This document shows, one piece after another, positions 7,213 through 17,017 of a stretch of DNA of 64,000 nucleotides. The DNA is from an uncultured Flavobacteriaceae bacterium (lineage in GTDB: Bacteria > Bacteroidota > Bacteroidia > Flavobacteriales > Flavobacteriaceae), in assembly GCA_947488345.1 (NCBI GenBank), contig CANKZQ010000002.1, positions 620,001 through 684,000 on the forward strand, in the 5' to 3' direction. Both the position numbers and the translations under genes were made by a program. A model generated the notes under the pieces. That model searched no databases, had not been told where the DNA came from, and saw only the letters and a list, made by a program, of their open reading frames with translations. Position 1 is the first letter of the stretch; each line of letters opens with the position of its first letter.

Positions 7213-8274
7213 ATGAGCAACACTTTCGGAAAACTATTTACCTTAACTACATTTGGAGAATCTCATGGAACCGCAATTGGTGGTGTTATCGATGGCTGTC
7301 CGGCCGGATTAAAGATAGATCTTATCGCTATTCAGGCAGAATTAGATAGACGTAAACCCGGTCAGTCAAAAATAGTAACACAACGCAAAGAACCAGATCA
7401 AGTCGAGTTTTTATCGGGGATTTTTGAGGGTATAACTACAGGTACTTCTATTGGTTTTATTATTAAAAACACCAATCAGAAATCAAAAGACTATTCTGAT
7501 ATCAAAGAAACGTTTAGACCTTCACATGCCGATTATACTTATTCTAAGAAATATGGTCTACGCGACTATCGAGGTGGTGGACGCTCCTCAGCTCGTGAAA
7601 CTGCGAATTGGATTGTTGCTGGATCAATCGCTAAGCAATTACTTAGTAGTATACAAATTAATGCTTTTACCTCATCTGTTGGAAGTATTACTTTAGATAA
7701 AAAATATCAGGAGTTGGAGCTTTCGAATACCGAAAATAATATGGTGCGTTGTCCGGATAACGAAGCTGCAGAGCGAATGATTCAACATATCCAAGAAATA
7801 AAGAAACAGGGAGACACCATTGGTGGTACCATTACTTGTGTTGCTCAACATGTTCCTATCGGACTCGGCGAACCTATATTTGACAAACTACATGCCAGAT
7901 TAGGACAAGCAATGCTAGGATTAAATGCCGTTAAAGGATTTGAATATGGTAGCGGTTTCGAAGGAACAACTTTAAAAGGATCGGAACATAATGATGCATT
8001 TAATGGTGATGGTAGCACAAAGACTAATTTGTCTGGAGGAATTCAAGGAGGTATCTCCAATGGCATGGATATTTATTTCAAAGTTGCTTTTAAACCAGTA
8101 GCCACCCTTCTTCAAAAATACGATACCATCGACGCCGATGGAAATCATGTTGAAGTGCAAGGAAAAGGCAGGCACGACCCATGCGTAGTGCCGCGTGCCG
8201 TACCTATAGTCGAAGCCTTAACAGCCATGGTATTGGCTGACTTTTATTTGCTGGATAAATCAAGTAAACTGTAA
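7213..8274 (+). CDS. aroC: Chorismate synthase
   Basis: The 353-aa protein carries the family signatures [18 protein letters not shown] near the N-terminus, [12 protein letters not shown] around residue 120, and [16 protein letters not shown] near the C-terminus. It converts 5-enolpyruvylshikimate 3-phosphate to chorismate with reduced FMN, the last shared step to aromatic amino acids and folate precursors. The track start (7207, GTG) is two codons upstream; the ATG at 7213 gives the usual N-terminus [18 protein letters not shown] -7-like box ends at 7207, so the leader would be extremely short if it is used. Confidence 0.97.
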   Translation: MSNTFGKLFTLTTFGESHGTAIGGVIDGCPAGLKIDLIAIQAELDRRKPGQSKIVTQRKEPDQVEFLSGIFEGITTGTSIGFIIKNTNQKSKDYSDIKETFRPSHADYTYSKKYGLRDYRGGGRSSARETANWIVAGSIAKQLLSSIQINAFTSSVGSITLDKKYQELELSNTENNMVRCPDNEAAERMIQHIQEIKKQGDTIGGTITCVAQHVPIGLGEPIFDKLHARLGQAMLGLNAVKGFEYGSGFEGTTLKGSEHNDAFNGDGSTKTNLSGGIQGGISNGMDIYFKVAFKPVATLLQKYDTIDADGNHVEVQGKGRHDPCVVPRAVPIVEALTAMVLADFYLLDKSSKL

Positions 8275-8342
8275 AGTTTATAAATTACTTTTTTGCTACA
8301 TTCTTAAGCTATCACGGCTATCTTTTTAAGCTAATTTTAAGC

Positions 8343-9416
8343 ATCGAAAAGAAAGCATACATCAAAGGTCGGGGAGCGCAAATCAATACCCATAATCGTT
8401 TTTTACAGCATCAACATACTGTAGAAGATGAGTTTCTTAATTATTGTTTGAAAGAAGGTGAAAATCCAGACAACAATAGAACACAATACATAGAAATATT
8501 TCCAAAAACCATCTTAAACAAAGTAAAAAGTATTGACATCGGCATGCCATACTCTATGAACCCATATCAAGGATGTGAACATGGATGTATTTATTGCTAT
8601 GCCAGAAACACCCATGAATATTGGGGTTATAGTGCTGGTTTAGATTTTGAAAGAAAAATTCTCTACAAAAAAAATGCTGCCGAATTACTAGAACAAAAAC
8701 TAAAAAGTAATAATTGGGAAGCTCAAAATATTATGCTCTCAGGTAATACAGATTGCTATCAACCATTAGAGAAAAAATTAGAGCTTACGCGGAAAATATT
8801 ACAAGTTTTTTTGAAATATCAACATCCGGTGAGCATCATTACCAAAAACGCATTAATTCTTAGAGATTTAGATATTTTAACTGAACTATCCAAATTAAAC
8901 CTATTACATGTGAGCATCTCTATTACCTCATTACAAGAAGAGACCAGGCGGGTTCTAGAACCAAGAACTGCCTCGATTCCTAAACGGCTGAAGACACTAG
9001 AAATATTGGCGAGTAATGGCATTCCAGTAAATGTGATGATGGCACCTATTATCCCAGCAATTAATAGCCATGAAATTTTCAATCTAGTAAAGAAAGTAAG
9101 TGAATTAGGTGCTGTGTCTGCTGCCTACACCATGGTACGATTGAACGGTGCCATTGGCAAACTATTTAGAGATTGGGTTTTAAAAACATTCCCCGACAGG
9201 GCAAAAAAAATACTACATCAAATAGAAGCGTGTCATGGCGGTCAGTTAAACGATTCTCGCTTCGGCAAGCGAATGCGTGGAGATGGCCAGATTGCTGATC
9301 AGGTTGCCATGCAATTTCGTTTAGCTAGAAAAAAATATTTAGCCGATACCAGTTTGCCTCCTTTTGACTACACATTGTACCAGAAACTAAAAAACCCTCA
9401 ATTAAAATTATTCTAA
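8343..9416 (+). CDS. PA0069-type radical SAM protein; apparent ATC start
   Basis: The track begins at a TTG (8448), but the frame stays open upstream to 8268 and encodes YIKGRGAQINTHNRF, the conserved N-terminus of PA0069-family radical SAM proteins. No ATG, GTG or TTG exists in that extension. The best-placed codon is ATC at 8343, giving (M)EKKAYIKGRGAQ, about 357 aa. The radical SAM cluster motif CEHGCIYC (CX3CX2C) follows. The family resembles spore photoproduct lyase-like proteins (SplB); its function is not established. The gene could use a rare start codon, or carry a start-codon mutation that lowers expression. It lies about 70 bp after aroC. Confidence 0.8.
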   Translation: MEKKAYIKGRGAQINTHNRFLQHQHTVEDEFLNYCLKEGENPDNNRTQYIEIFPKTILNKVKSIDIGMPYSMNPYQGCEHGCIYCYARNTHEYWGYSAGLDFERKILYKKNAAELLEQKLKSNNWEAQNIMLSGNTDCYQPLEKKLELTRKILQVFLKYQHPVSIITKNALILRDLDILTELSKLNLLHVSISITSLQEETRRVLEPRTASIPKRLKTLEILASNGIPVNVMMAPIIPAINSHEIFNLVKKVSELGAVSAAYTMVRLNGAIGKLFRDWVLKTFPDRAKKILHQIEACHGGQLNDSRFGKRMRGDGQIADQVAMQFRLARKKYLADTSLPPFDYTLYQKLKNPQLKLF

Positions 9417-9562
9417 AAATAAAAAGGATAGGGTAGGAATTTTTCTTGCTCAGTTGTTTCATCCTTGAGACTAGTTATATCTAGTTGTGAAAACAATGTA
9501 TACTAATTTGATATTTAAAACGTTTTCATTTTACGAGTTGAATATTAACTAAAACTTTTTAT

Positions 9563-12500
9563 ATGAAGAAAAGTTACTTAATATGTGCGCTCATAGGCAC
9601 ATTTTTTATCAACTCCCCTACACACGCTGATCCGCTAATAGAAAAATTAGAGGTTAAAAAATCCAACAACGTATCGTACGTAACCAGTGTTTCTAATACA
9701 GGGTGGTCTTATACATGTCAAGATGGTATAGACGTAGAATTATTGAGTCAAGGTATCAAAAACAATGTCCCTGCCTCAATTCCAATTCCAAATTCTGAAA
9801 ATGTTGAACGTATTGTTGTAGAGATTGTCTACAAGGGGCAAAATCCTGGAAGCACAATCACTATTCAAGATGCAGACGGTAATTCATATACAGCTAATAG
9901 AGAGGTGCCCGCAGGTGGTAGCTCTAATGTATGGTATTACAGAACCGAATTGCCAGCAACAACTTCTATTAACTATTCAAACACCAATAAAGCACACAAA
10001 GCACAATCAATGTTGGCTTATGTGTTTAGAAAGAAAAACAACGGTATTGGCAGCTCTGGAGTCTTTACGGCTATTGGAGGCTATAACAATATTGAAACGA
10101 TAAAAATACCAATCACTACCGATGTAGGCCCGAGAAGTGTAGATGTTGAATTACCTATATCTGAACTAACGCCAGATGGTCGTTATATTCATATTGAAGT
10201 GTCAGCCGCTGACGGTAGTTTTGCTGAATTAACAGAAAGAATTTATGATTTTCCTGACGGACAATGTTGTATCAAAATTTTTGAGTTAACCTTGGACAAT
10301 GTTGCGGGAAATGTAGATGAAATAGAAATAAAAATTGATACTAGAAATGGTCAAAATGGTTGTCTCAATGGACAATCATGGGTTATGGGCGGTGCAGTAA
10401 AAACAGATGTGCATTGTTCATGTTTGAATGATGACACACCTCCACAACCCGACGCTACAAGTTTAGTGACACTAACTGGTGAGTGTAGTGTTGCGGCTCC
10501 AGTGGCTCCAACAGCAAGTGATAATTGTGATGGTGAAGGTGTAATTACTGGAACAACGACAACTACTTTTCCAATAACAACACCAGGAACGACAACGGTG
10601 ACTTGGACCTTTACGGATACCGCGGGTAATAGCAGCACACAAACACAAAAAGTTGTGATAGAAGATGTGACAGCACCAGTAGCCGATAGCTCAGGCTTAG
10701 CAGATTTAACAGATGAATGTAGTATTGCCAACCCAACGGCACCTACCGCAACTGATAATTGTGATGGCACCATAACAGGAACCACTACTACAAGCTTTCC
10801 GATTACAACATCAGGAACAACAATAGTAACATGGACCTTTACCGATGCCGCGGGTAATAGCAGTATTCAAACTCAAAATGTAATTATAAATGATGTAACA
10901 GCTCCAGTGGCGAACATCGCGAGTTTACCAGATCTAACAGGAGAATGTAGCGTTTCAGCTCCATCAGCTCCAACGGCAACAGATAATTGTAATGGATCAG
11001 TCATAGGAACTACAACCGAGACCTTTCCAATTACAACACCAGGAACAACAGTCATCACATGGACGTACACCGATGTAGACGGTAATAGCTCCACGCAAAC
11101 ACAGCGAGTGATTATTCATGATGTAACAGCTCCTGTAGCAAATGCTACAAATTTAGCAGCTTTAACAGGAGAATGCAGTGTTGCTGCGCCAACCGCACCA
11201 ACAGCAACTGATAATTGTGATGGAACAATCACAGGAACGACTACAACGACTTTTCCAGTAACAACACCAGGAACTACGGTCATTACATGGACGTTTACAG
11301 ATGCAGAAGGAAATAGCAGTACGCAAACACAAAATGTAGTTATTAACGACGTTACAGCGCCAGTTGCTGATATAACGAACTTAGCAAATTTAACAGGTCA
11401 ATGTAGTGTTGCGGCTCCAACCGCTCCAACAGCAAGTGATAATTGTAATGGTACAATTTCAGGAACCACACCTACTGTCTTTCCTATAACAACACCGGGA
11501 ACTACAATAATCACATGGACGTTCACGGATGCTGCCGGTAATAGCAGTACTCAAACACAGAATGTTATTATTAGTGATGTGACTGCACCTGTGGCGAATG
11601 CCACCAACTTGCCAAATTTAGTTGGAGAGTGTAGCCCGCCTGCAACACCAACCGCTCCAACAGCAACAGATAATTGTGATGGTACGGTTACAGGAACCAC
11701 AACTACCGTTTTCCCGATAACATCGAATGGAACCACGGTCATAACATGGACGTTTACAGATAGTGCTGGCAACAGTAGTACACAAACACAGAATGTTATT
11801 ATTAATGATACGACACCTCCTGTAGCTGACGCTGCTAGTTTAGCAGATTTGACAAGCACATGTAGCATGTCGGCTCCAACGCCGCCAACTGCTACTGATA
11901 GCTGTGATAGTACAGGATCAATCATCGGAACAACGACAACGACGTTCCCAATAACAACACAAGGAACAACCGTAATAACATGGACCTTTACAGATACTGC
12001 TGGTAATAGTAGCACACAAACACAGAATGTTATTCTCAATGATGTGACACCACCAACTGCTGATAATTTAGAAGATAGCTTGTTAGTATTTGATTTTAAT
12101 AATTTACCAGAAGTTACATTTAGTGATGACTGTTCTGATGTTACAATAGAGTATACAGAATATGAGGCTATTCAGTCATGCTGGGCTGATTTTGGACCTG
12201 GTAATAGTACTACAAATGTACGTTTCGAAGGTGTTCCTTTTGATGAGAATCACCATTGGGAGAATGGCTATGTGATGAAGCTTTTAAATTTTGCACCTAA
12301 AGTTATTGGTAGAGTGGTCAACAATACTGATCCTACCTCGGGCTGGATTGTAGAGATTTACTTTGAATCATTGAAAAGCTATAATGCGTGGATCGCCTCA
12401 GGTGGTCAAACTGATAACGACAGTTTAGCAAACCAAAGGCAATATGCAAATGTTGACTTTACAAAACCTTATAGTTTCAAAGGGTTCGGTAGTTATACAA

Positions 12501-12778
12501 ATTCAACAATTACATTGTTAGAAAATACCGATCCTCATTATATTGAAATTGGTGAAAAAGCTGAATTCGGTACAAACGGAGCTGGCTTCAAAATAGCCTA
12601 TGAAGGTACGATAAACGGTGTTGCTATTGGCAACGGTGGAACTCAAAACATCGAGATGTTTGCTGCACTAGATAGATGTATCGATTTGAGAGGTAGATTA
12701 TTGGTTAGAGAATGGATTGTTACAGATGCCGCAGGAAACTCGCAGGTATTTATACAGCGATTAGAATCAGAAGAGTAA
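9563..12778 (+). CDS. Large secreted HYR-like repeat protein
   Basis: The 1071-aa protein starts with a signal peptide (cut after about residue 22, THA). Residues about 25-289 form a Cys-containing N-terminal region seen in other flavobacterial surface proteins. Seven repeats of about 77 aa follow (residues about 290-826), each running DVTAPVAD ... GECS ... TDNCDG ... TVITWTFTDAAGNSSTQTQNV, which matches HYR/Ig-like adhesive domains with a paired Cys in each. A C-terminal region of about 245 aa ends in another half-HYR motif. No T9SS sorting domain is visible at the C-terminus. The next gene, 32 nt downstream, does carry one, so the two may act together at the surface. Confidence 0.85.
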   Translation: MKKSYLICALIGTFFINSPTHADPLIEKLEVKKSNNVSYVTSVSNTGWSYTCQDGIDVELLSQGIKNNVPASIPIPNSENVERIVVEIVYKGQNPGSTITIQDADGNSYTANREVPAGGSSNVWYYRTELPATTSINYSNTNKAHKAQSMLAYVFRKKNNGIGSSGVFTAIGGYNNIETIKIPITTDVGPRSVDVELPISELTPDGRYIHIEVSAADGSFAELTERIYDFPDGQCCIKIFELTLDNVAGNVDEIEIKIDTRNGQNGCLNGQSWVMGGAVKTDVHCSCLNDDTPPQPDATSLVTLTGECSVAAPVAPTASDNCDGEGVITGTTTTTFPITTPGTTTVTWTFTDTAGNSSTQTQKVVIEDVTAPVADSSGLADLTDECSIANPTAPTATDNCDGTITGTTTTSFPITTSGTTIVTWTFTDAAGNSSIQTQNVIINDVTAPVANIASLPDLTGECSVSAPSAPTATDNCNGSVIGTTTETFPITTPGTTVITWTYTDVDGNSSTQTQRVIIHDVTAPVANATNLAALTGECSVAAPTAPTATDNCDGTITGTTTTTFPVTTPGTTVITWTFTDAEGNSSTQTQNVVINDVTAPVADITNLANLTGQCSVAAPTAPTASDNCNGTISGTTPTVFPITTPGTTIITWTFTDAAGNSSTQTQNVIISDVTAPVANATNLPNLVGECSPPATPTAPTATDNCDGTVTGTTTTVFPITSNGTTVITWTFTDSAGNSSTQTQNVIINDTTPPVADAASLADLTSTCSMSAPTPPTATDSCDSTGSIIGTTTTTFPITTQGTTVITWTFTDTAGNSSTQTQNVILNDVTPPTADNLEDSLLVFDFNNLPEVTFSDDCSDVTIEYTEYEAIQSCWADFGPGNSTTNVRFEGVPFDENHHWENGYVMKLLNFAPKVIGRVVNNTDPTSGWIVEIYFESLKSYNAWIASGGQTDNDSLANQRQYANVDFTKPYSFKGFGSYTNSTITLLENTDPHYIEIGEKAEFGTNGAGFKIAYEGTINGVAIGNGGTQNIEMFAALDRCIDLRGRLLVREWIVTDAAGNSQVFIQRLESEE
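10430..12040 (+). repeat. Seven tandem HYR-coding repeats of about 228-237 bp
   Basis: Seven in-frame units each begin near GATGTGACAGCACCAGT and encode one HYR-like domain. They are clearly related, but with many synonymous differences, so the array is older than the 297-bp repeats at 32014. Minus-strand ORFs here come from the repeat composition. Confidence 0.9.
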
Positions 12779-12810
12779 CAAACTATTAGTTTAAATTAAA
12801 ATTAGACACA

Positions 12811-13611
12811 ATGAAAAAATTAAATTTACTATATATATGCTGTTGCTTAGGTCTAATGACGCAAGCACAGATTCAAGAAGAAAATTTCGATGCTGCTACC
12901 CTACCTTCTGGTTGGTCGGTTACTAATAATAATGAATGTTCATGGAAGTTTGGTTATACAGACAACTTACCATTTATGAATCCGGCTACGCCAGTTAAAT
13001 TAGGCAGTGGTAGTGTGATCTTCAATGATAATAAATGCGGTGCATTTGTGAATAACAAACTAGAATTAGAAGGACCTGAAGTTGATTTATCTGCTGCAGG
13101 CGTATTCAAGGCGGCCATAGAGATTGTATACAATCACCAAGCTTTTGTGAATTCTGGAAACTTTATGGTTGATGTTTGGGATGGTGACGATTGGCAAAAT
13201 GTGCTTACCGTAGCCGATGATAGTCCAGCAAAAGGAAGTGCCGATATCGCTACAACCACAACAATAGATGTCTCAGATTATATAAACAGTGCGTTCAAAG
13301 TACGTTTCGCATATGATGACGAAAACACCAGAACATACGGTGTGGCTATTGATAACTATAAATTAATTAACACTGCCCCAACAGGTGGCTTTGTATATTA
13401 TCCGAATCCAGTGAATGACGATTTAAATATACGTGCAAGAGAAAATATCTCTATCATCAACGTATACAATTCAATCGGACAATTAGTAATGAGTAAGCGT
13501 CCGAGTGAAATCGCAACAAAACTAGAGATGGGCACCTTAGCCAGTGGCATGTACTTAGTGCAACTCGAAGCTGGAAGTTTAAAAGAGAATTTTAAAATAT
13601 TTAAAAAATAG
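12811..13611 (+). CDS. T9SS type A sorting-domain protein with choice-of-anchor J-like domain
   Basis: The 266-aa protein has a signal peptide (ends TQAQ, about residue 20). A jelly-roll-like domain begins ENFDAATLPSGWSVTNN, typical of choice-of-anchor J / MAM-like modules. The C-terminus (residues about 193-266) reads VYYPNPVNDDLNIRA ... INVYNSIGQLVMS ... GMYLVQLEAGSLKENFKIFKK, the type A sorting domain recognised by the type IX secretion system. It should be exported across the outer membrane and attached to the cell surface or released. The short 32-nt gap after the HYR protein suggests one transcript. A terminator follows at 13632. Confidence 0.9.
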   Translation: MKKLNLLYICCCLGLMTQAQIQEENFDAATLPSGWSVTNNNECSWKFGYTDNLPFMNPATPVKLGSGSVIFNDNKCGAFVNNKLELEGPEVDLSAAGVFKAAIEIVYNHQAFVNSGNFMVDVWDGDDWQNVLTVADDSPAKGSADIATTTTIDVSDYINSAFKVRFAYDDENTRTYGVAIDNYKLINTAPTGGFVYYPNPVNDDLNIRARENISIINVYNSIGQLVMSKRPSEIATKLEMGTLASGMYLVQLEAGSLKENFKIFKK

Positions 13612-13631
13612 AAGATTAATTGCCTTGTCTG

Positions 13632-13666
13632 AAAGCGTCTGTTCACTGCCGAACAGGCGCTTTTTA
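13632..13666 (+). terminator. Rho-independent terminator after the type A sorting-domain gene
   Basis: AAAGCGTCTGTTC and GAACAGGCGCTTT pair over 13 bp with one G-U wobble around a 6-nt loop, followed by a T-run, 20 nt past the stop codon. Confidence 0.85.
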
Positions 13667-13775
13667 TTTGTGTAAAAATGATCAAATTATAGCGAACATC
13701 ACATCAATATAAGCAGTAGTCACTTTAGAAGACCTAATAAATCTCAAATATGCGGTAATTATTAGGAAAAGTAGG

Positions 13776-13783
13776 TATCTTTG
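13776..13783 (+). promoter_or_regulatory. -7 box (TATCTTTG) of the dual prolyl isomerase gene
   Basis: An exact TAnnTTTG match sits 20 nt before the ATG at 13804. No TTG occurs at the expected -33 distance. Confidence 0.4.
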
Positions 13784-13803
13784 CGCATCTTAAAATTAAT
13801 AAA

Positions 13804-14736
13804 ATGACAGACGGATTATACGCAAAATTCAACACCTCAAAAGGTGCTATTTTAGTGAATTTAGAATTTGAAAAAACTCCTGGTACTGTAGGTAACTTTG
13901 TTGCTTTAGCAGAAGGAAATCTAGAAAACTCGGCAAAACCTCAAGGAAATCCTTACTATAACGGTTTGAAATTTCATAGAGTGATTGCTGACTTTATGAT
14001 TCAAGGTGGATGCCCTCAAGGTACAGGTACAGGAAACCCGGGATATAGCTTCGATGACGAATTTCATCCAGAATTAAAACATGATAAACCAGGTATATTA
14101 TCAATGGCCAACTCTGGTCCTGCAACGAATGGTAGCCAATTTTTTATTACGCATGTAGAAACACCTTGGTTAGACAATAAACATACGGTTTTTGGAAATG
14201 TAATTGAAGGACAAGATATCGTTGATGCTATTCAACAAAATGATGAGTTGACATCTATAGAGATTTTGAAAGTGGGCGCTTCCGCGGAAGCATTCAATCC
14301 TATTGAGGCTTTTAGAAAATTTGAAGGTGGTAGAGCTGAACGTGAAGCGGTTGAAAGAGAAGCTCAAGAAAAAATTTTAAATGACGCTTCGGCTGGGTTT
14401 AAAAAGACAGATAGTGGCTTACGTTATCAGATTATCCAAGAAGGTAACGGCGCTCAAGCAACCAAAGGAGCGATGGTCTCTGTGCACTATAAAGGACAAT
14501 TATTGGATGGAACTGTTTTCGATTCTTCTTATAAGAGAAAAGAACCGATTGATTTTACCATTGGTGTAGGTCAAGTTATTCCAGGATGGGATGAAGGAAT
14601 TCAATTACTCAAAGTTGGTGATAAAGCCCGCATGGTAATACCTTCTGACTTAGCATATGGTTCAAGAGGCGCAGGTGGTGTAATTCCTCCAAATGCTCCA
14701 TTAATTTTTGACGTAGAATTGGTAAACGTAAAATAA
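13804..14736 (+). CDS. Dual-domain peptidyl-prolyl cis-trans isomerase (cyclophilin-FKBP fusion)
   Basis: The 310-aa protein joins two unrelated prolyl isomerase folds. Residues about 1-165 are cyclophilin: [22 protein letters not shown], and the late [15 protein letters not shown] charged helical linker (about 165-200) leads to an FKBP domain: [59 protein letters not shown]. No signal peptide is present, so it probably folds or remodels cytoplasmic proteins. Both active-site regions look intact. The gene stands alone between two terminators. Confidence 0.93.
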   Translation: MTDGLYAKFNTSKGAILVNLEFEKTPGTVGNFVALAEGNLENSAKPQGNPYYNGLKFHRVIADFMIQGGCPQGTGTGNPGYSFDDEFHPELKHDKPGILSMANSGPATNGSQFFITHVETPWLDNKHTVFGNVIEGQDIVDAIQQNDELTSIEILKVGASAEAFNPIEAFRKFEGGRAEREAVEREAQEKILNDASAGFKKTDSGLRYQIIQEGNGAQATKGAMVSVHYKGQLLDGTVFDSSYKRKEPIDFTIGVGQVIPGWDEGIQLLKVGDKARMVIPSDLAYGSRGAGGVIPPNAPLIFDVELVNVK

Positions 14737-14782
14737 AGCCAATCAAAACATACGAAAGCAAACGTAATAATCGTTTATATAG

Positions 14783-14813
14783 ATCCCAGCCTGTTTTTAG
14801 CTGGGATTTTTAT
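14783..14813 (+). terminator. Rho-independent terminator after the dual prolyl isomerase
   Basis: ATCCCAGC and GCTGGGAT form an 8-bp stem around a 9-nt loop, followed by TTTTTATTT, about 50 nt downstream of the stop. Confidence 0.85.
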
Positions 14814-14856
14814 TTGAATGCTTTTTTTTATTATATTAGTTGAATAATAGGACTTT

Positions 14857-15414
14857 ATGCAACGTCTAAAACCATCGAAAGGAAAATTATTAGTAGCCGA
14901 ACCGTCTATTTTAAATGACACGTCGTTTAATAGATCGATTGTGCTACTTTCTGAACATAATGATGAAGGCGCGATTGGTTTTATTATCAACAAACCTTCA
15001 GAATTCACTATCAGCGATATCATTCCTGAGATCGAATCTAGCCTTAGAATCTATATTGGTGGTCCGGTTGCCACTGAAAACCTCTATTTTGTGCATCGTA
15101 TGCCCGAATTAATTTCGGACAGTATTGAAATTGGTGATGGTATTTTTTGGGGAGGTAATTTTGACAACGTACAACAGTTGTTAGACAATGATGTTTTAAC
15201 AAACGATGATATTCGATTCTTTCTTGGTTATTCTGGCTGGAGTAAAGATCAGTTACAAGATGAATTGAATACAACTTCTTGGAAAGTCATTGAAAATAGT
15301 CACCAAAATATTTTTGACATTTCACATAAATCTTTCTGGAAAGATGAACTGATGAAATTTGGTGGTGAATATCAGATCTGGGCAAACGCCCCTGAAAATC
15401 CTAGTTTAAATTAG
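14857..15414 (+). CDS. YqgE/AlgH family protein
   Basis: The 185-aa cytoplasmic protein matches the YqgE/AlgH family along its length: GKLLVAEPSILNDTSFNRSIVLLSEH at the N-terminus, GAIGFIINKPS, YIGGPVATENLYFVHR and FLGYSGWSKDQLQDEL. The biochemical role of the family is not established. The start follows the usual MQRLKPSKGKLLVA pattern. A small lipoprotein gene begins 9 nt after the stop, so the two may be co-transcribed. Confidence 0.93.
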   Translation: MQRLKPSKGKLLVAEPSILNDTSFNRSIVLLSEHNDEGAIGFIINKPSEFTISDIIPEIESSLRIYIGGPVATENLYFVHRMPELISDSIEIGDGIFWGGNFDNVQQLLDNDVLTNDDIRFFLGYSGWSKDQLQDELNTTSWKVIENSHQNIFDISHKSFWKDELMKFGGEYQIWANAPENPSLN

Positions 15415-15423
15415 TAAGCGAAC

Positions 15424-16113
15424 TTGACAGTCATTACTAAATCCTCTTTATTCAAAACATATATATTCAGTACTTTTCTCCTATTTATTATTTCATGTAG
15501 TCATGAAGAAGTCGCAACAAAAAGCTACCATTATTCAGGAAACAGTAGACCAACATCGGATTCGTTAAAAGTGAATATCCAATTAAGTGACTTAAGTAAT
15601 TTCAACCAGTTATTCACTAAAATTGACTCTGTTGTTTGTTTAGGTGAAAATAAAAGACCGATTTTAATCATAGAGAAAAATGACACAATCTACAACTTAG
15701 AAGCCGCAAATTATTGTCCGATGAATAGTGTTATCGGTTGTTATAATGAACGCTACGAAATATCAATCAAACCCGATTCTATTTATGTGAGTATCGATTA
15801 TATAATCGCGATCGATAGTTTAAAATCTATTCTAGACAAACATATCATTAATGAAAATAACGATTATCAATTTTCCAATTCTCCGCAAAAAGCAATTATT
15901 TCATTTAGCGCAGACAGTATTACTGATATCAAAACAATAGAAAAAACCCTATTAAATACTTTTGAGCATTTTAATGCTATAAATGCCAGAAAAGGAGATA
16001 GTCTACCGCTCCATATTAGATTTGAAAAAGAACTATGGATTGATTATATGAGAAGTCTAGGTCCACTGCCTCCACCTCCACCCCTTATAAAAGAAGTTGA
16101 AGTTATCAACTAG
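15424..16113 (+). CDS. Hypothetical lipoprotein, probable TTG start
   Basis: The 229-aa protein has a hydrophobic N-terminus ending in a lipobox-like FIISC, so it is predicted to be lipidated. The mature part is polar with alternating short beta-like segments and ends in a proline run (PLPPPPPL). The central Cys-rich stretch (NYCPMNSVIGCYNE) may hold a disulphide. I recognise no family; the late segment with VSIDYIIAID and the proline end vaguely recall TonB-linked or BlaR-type periplasmic proteins, without support. The only available start is TTG at 15424, 9 nt after yqgE. The gene overlaps the convergent aminotransferase gene by 4 nt. Confidence 0.7.
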   Translation: MTVITKSSLFKTYIFSTFLLFIISCSHEEVATKSYHYSGNSRPTSDSLKVNIQLSDLSNFNQLFTKIDSVVCLGENKRPILIIEKNDTIYNLEAANYCPMNSVIGCYNERYEISIKPDSIYVSIDYIIAIDSLKSILDKHIINENNDYQFSNSPQKAIISFSADSITDIKTIEKTLLNTFEHFNAINARKGDSLPLHIRFEKELWIDYMRSLGPLPPPPPLIKEVEVIN

Positions 16114-16937
16114 CCTAATAAAGCCGAAGCTCTTAGTTTAGTACCAATCTCTCTTGACACTTGTACCTCATAAGTCTTACGACGGTATTTCGTTACTGGT
16201 TGAATACCTATGATAGCGTTTGTAATAAAGACTTCGTCAGCCTTTTGTAATTCAAAAGGTGAGATTTCAGTTTCTTCAATACTATAATTCGGGTCCTTTT
16301 GAAGTTGTTCAATGATTTTCTTTCGGATGATGCCTTTAATACAACCTTCGGTTAAGGCGGGTGTCATAATTGTAGTGCCTTTGACTAAAAAGATATTGCC
16401 ATTTGTGGCTTCCGCCAATCGCTTTTGTTCATTCAACAATAGTAAATTGTCATAGCCATTTTCTTCTCTAAAAACGTTTGCTATAACGTTGATCAATCTA
16501 TTGGTTGATTTTATGGTAGATAATAATCCCGCATATACATAGTGATCTTTATACAATTCTATCTCATAAGGCTCTTTGAGGGCGTTTTTTAATTCACTTG
16601 CTTCGATTAAAAAGTCAGTTTCATTAGTAGTTGGCGTATACAAGCCGCCCGTTTTTCTAAAGACCGAGAATCGAATTCGAGCATTACTTAACTTGAGCGC
16701 TTCAACAAGATTTAGAATTTCTTCTTCAAAATATTCTAGGGTGAAGTGCATGGCTATGTGCATGCGAAGCATGCGTGATGAAGCCATCAATCTAAAATAA
16801 TGATCTTCGGCAAAAATTACCTTTTTATGTTCTACCTTAATGGTTTCAAAAATTCCGTCTCCATATTTGAAAGCACGGTTATCAGGAGAAATAGATACTT
16901 CTTCTTTCGATAAGATTCTCCCATTATAATTTAGCAT
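16110..16937 (-). CDS. Class IV PLP-dependent aminotransferase (PabC/IlvE-like)
   Basis: The 275-aa protein belongs to fold-type IV PLP enzymes: N-terminal NYNGRILSKEEVSISPDNRAF, KYGDGIFETIKV, the active-site region around NRLINVIANV, and EATNGNIFLV with TPALTEGCIKGIIRK. These motifs fit aminodeoxychorismate lyase (folate) or branched-chain/D-amino-acid aminotransferase, and length alone does not separate them. A lyase role would link to chorismate made by AroC. I use the ATG at 16937; the track's GTG is two codons upstream. It overlaps the plus-strand lipoprotein gene by 4 nt tail to tail. Confidence 0.88.
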   Translation of the reverse strand: MLNYNGRILSKEEVSISPDNRAFKYGDGIFETIKVEHKKVIFAEDHYFRLMASSRMLRMHIAMHFTLEYFEEEILNLVEALKLSNARIRFSVFRKTGGLYTPTTNETDFLIEASELKNALKEPYEIELYKDHYVYAGLLSTIKSTNRLINVIANVFREENGYDNLLLLNEQKRLAEATNGNIFLVKGTTIMTPALTEGCIKGIIRKKIIEQLQKDPNYSIEETEISPFELQKADEVFITNAIIGIQPVTKYRRKTYEVQVSREIGTKLRASALLG

Positions 16938-16965
16938 ACTCACATTTTTTCAGGGTACAAAGCTA

Positions 16966-16996
16966 ATTAAAAAAAGCCTTGATTTCTCAAGGCTTT
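16966..16996 (-). terminator. Rho-independent terminator of the START-like gene
   Basis: AAAGCCTTGA and TCAAGGCTTT pair over 10 bp around a 4-nt loop. On the minus strand the hairpin runs into a T-run. It lies 21 nt after the stop of the gene at 17018. Confidence 0.88.
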
Positions 16997-17017
16997 AGAT
17001 AATAAATCGTTGTTGTA

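Noticed and set aside
10351-12039. Minus-strand ORFs (144, 73, 162 aa) opposite the HYR repeats
   Set aside because: Valine-rich antisense products of the Thr-rich repeats, with no start-site support.
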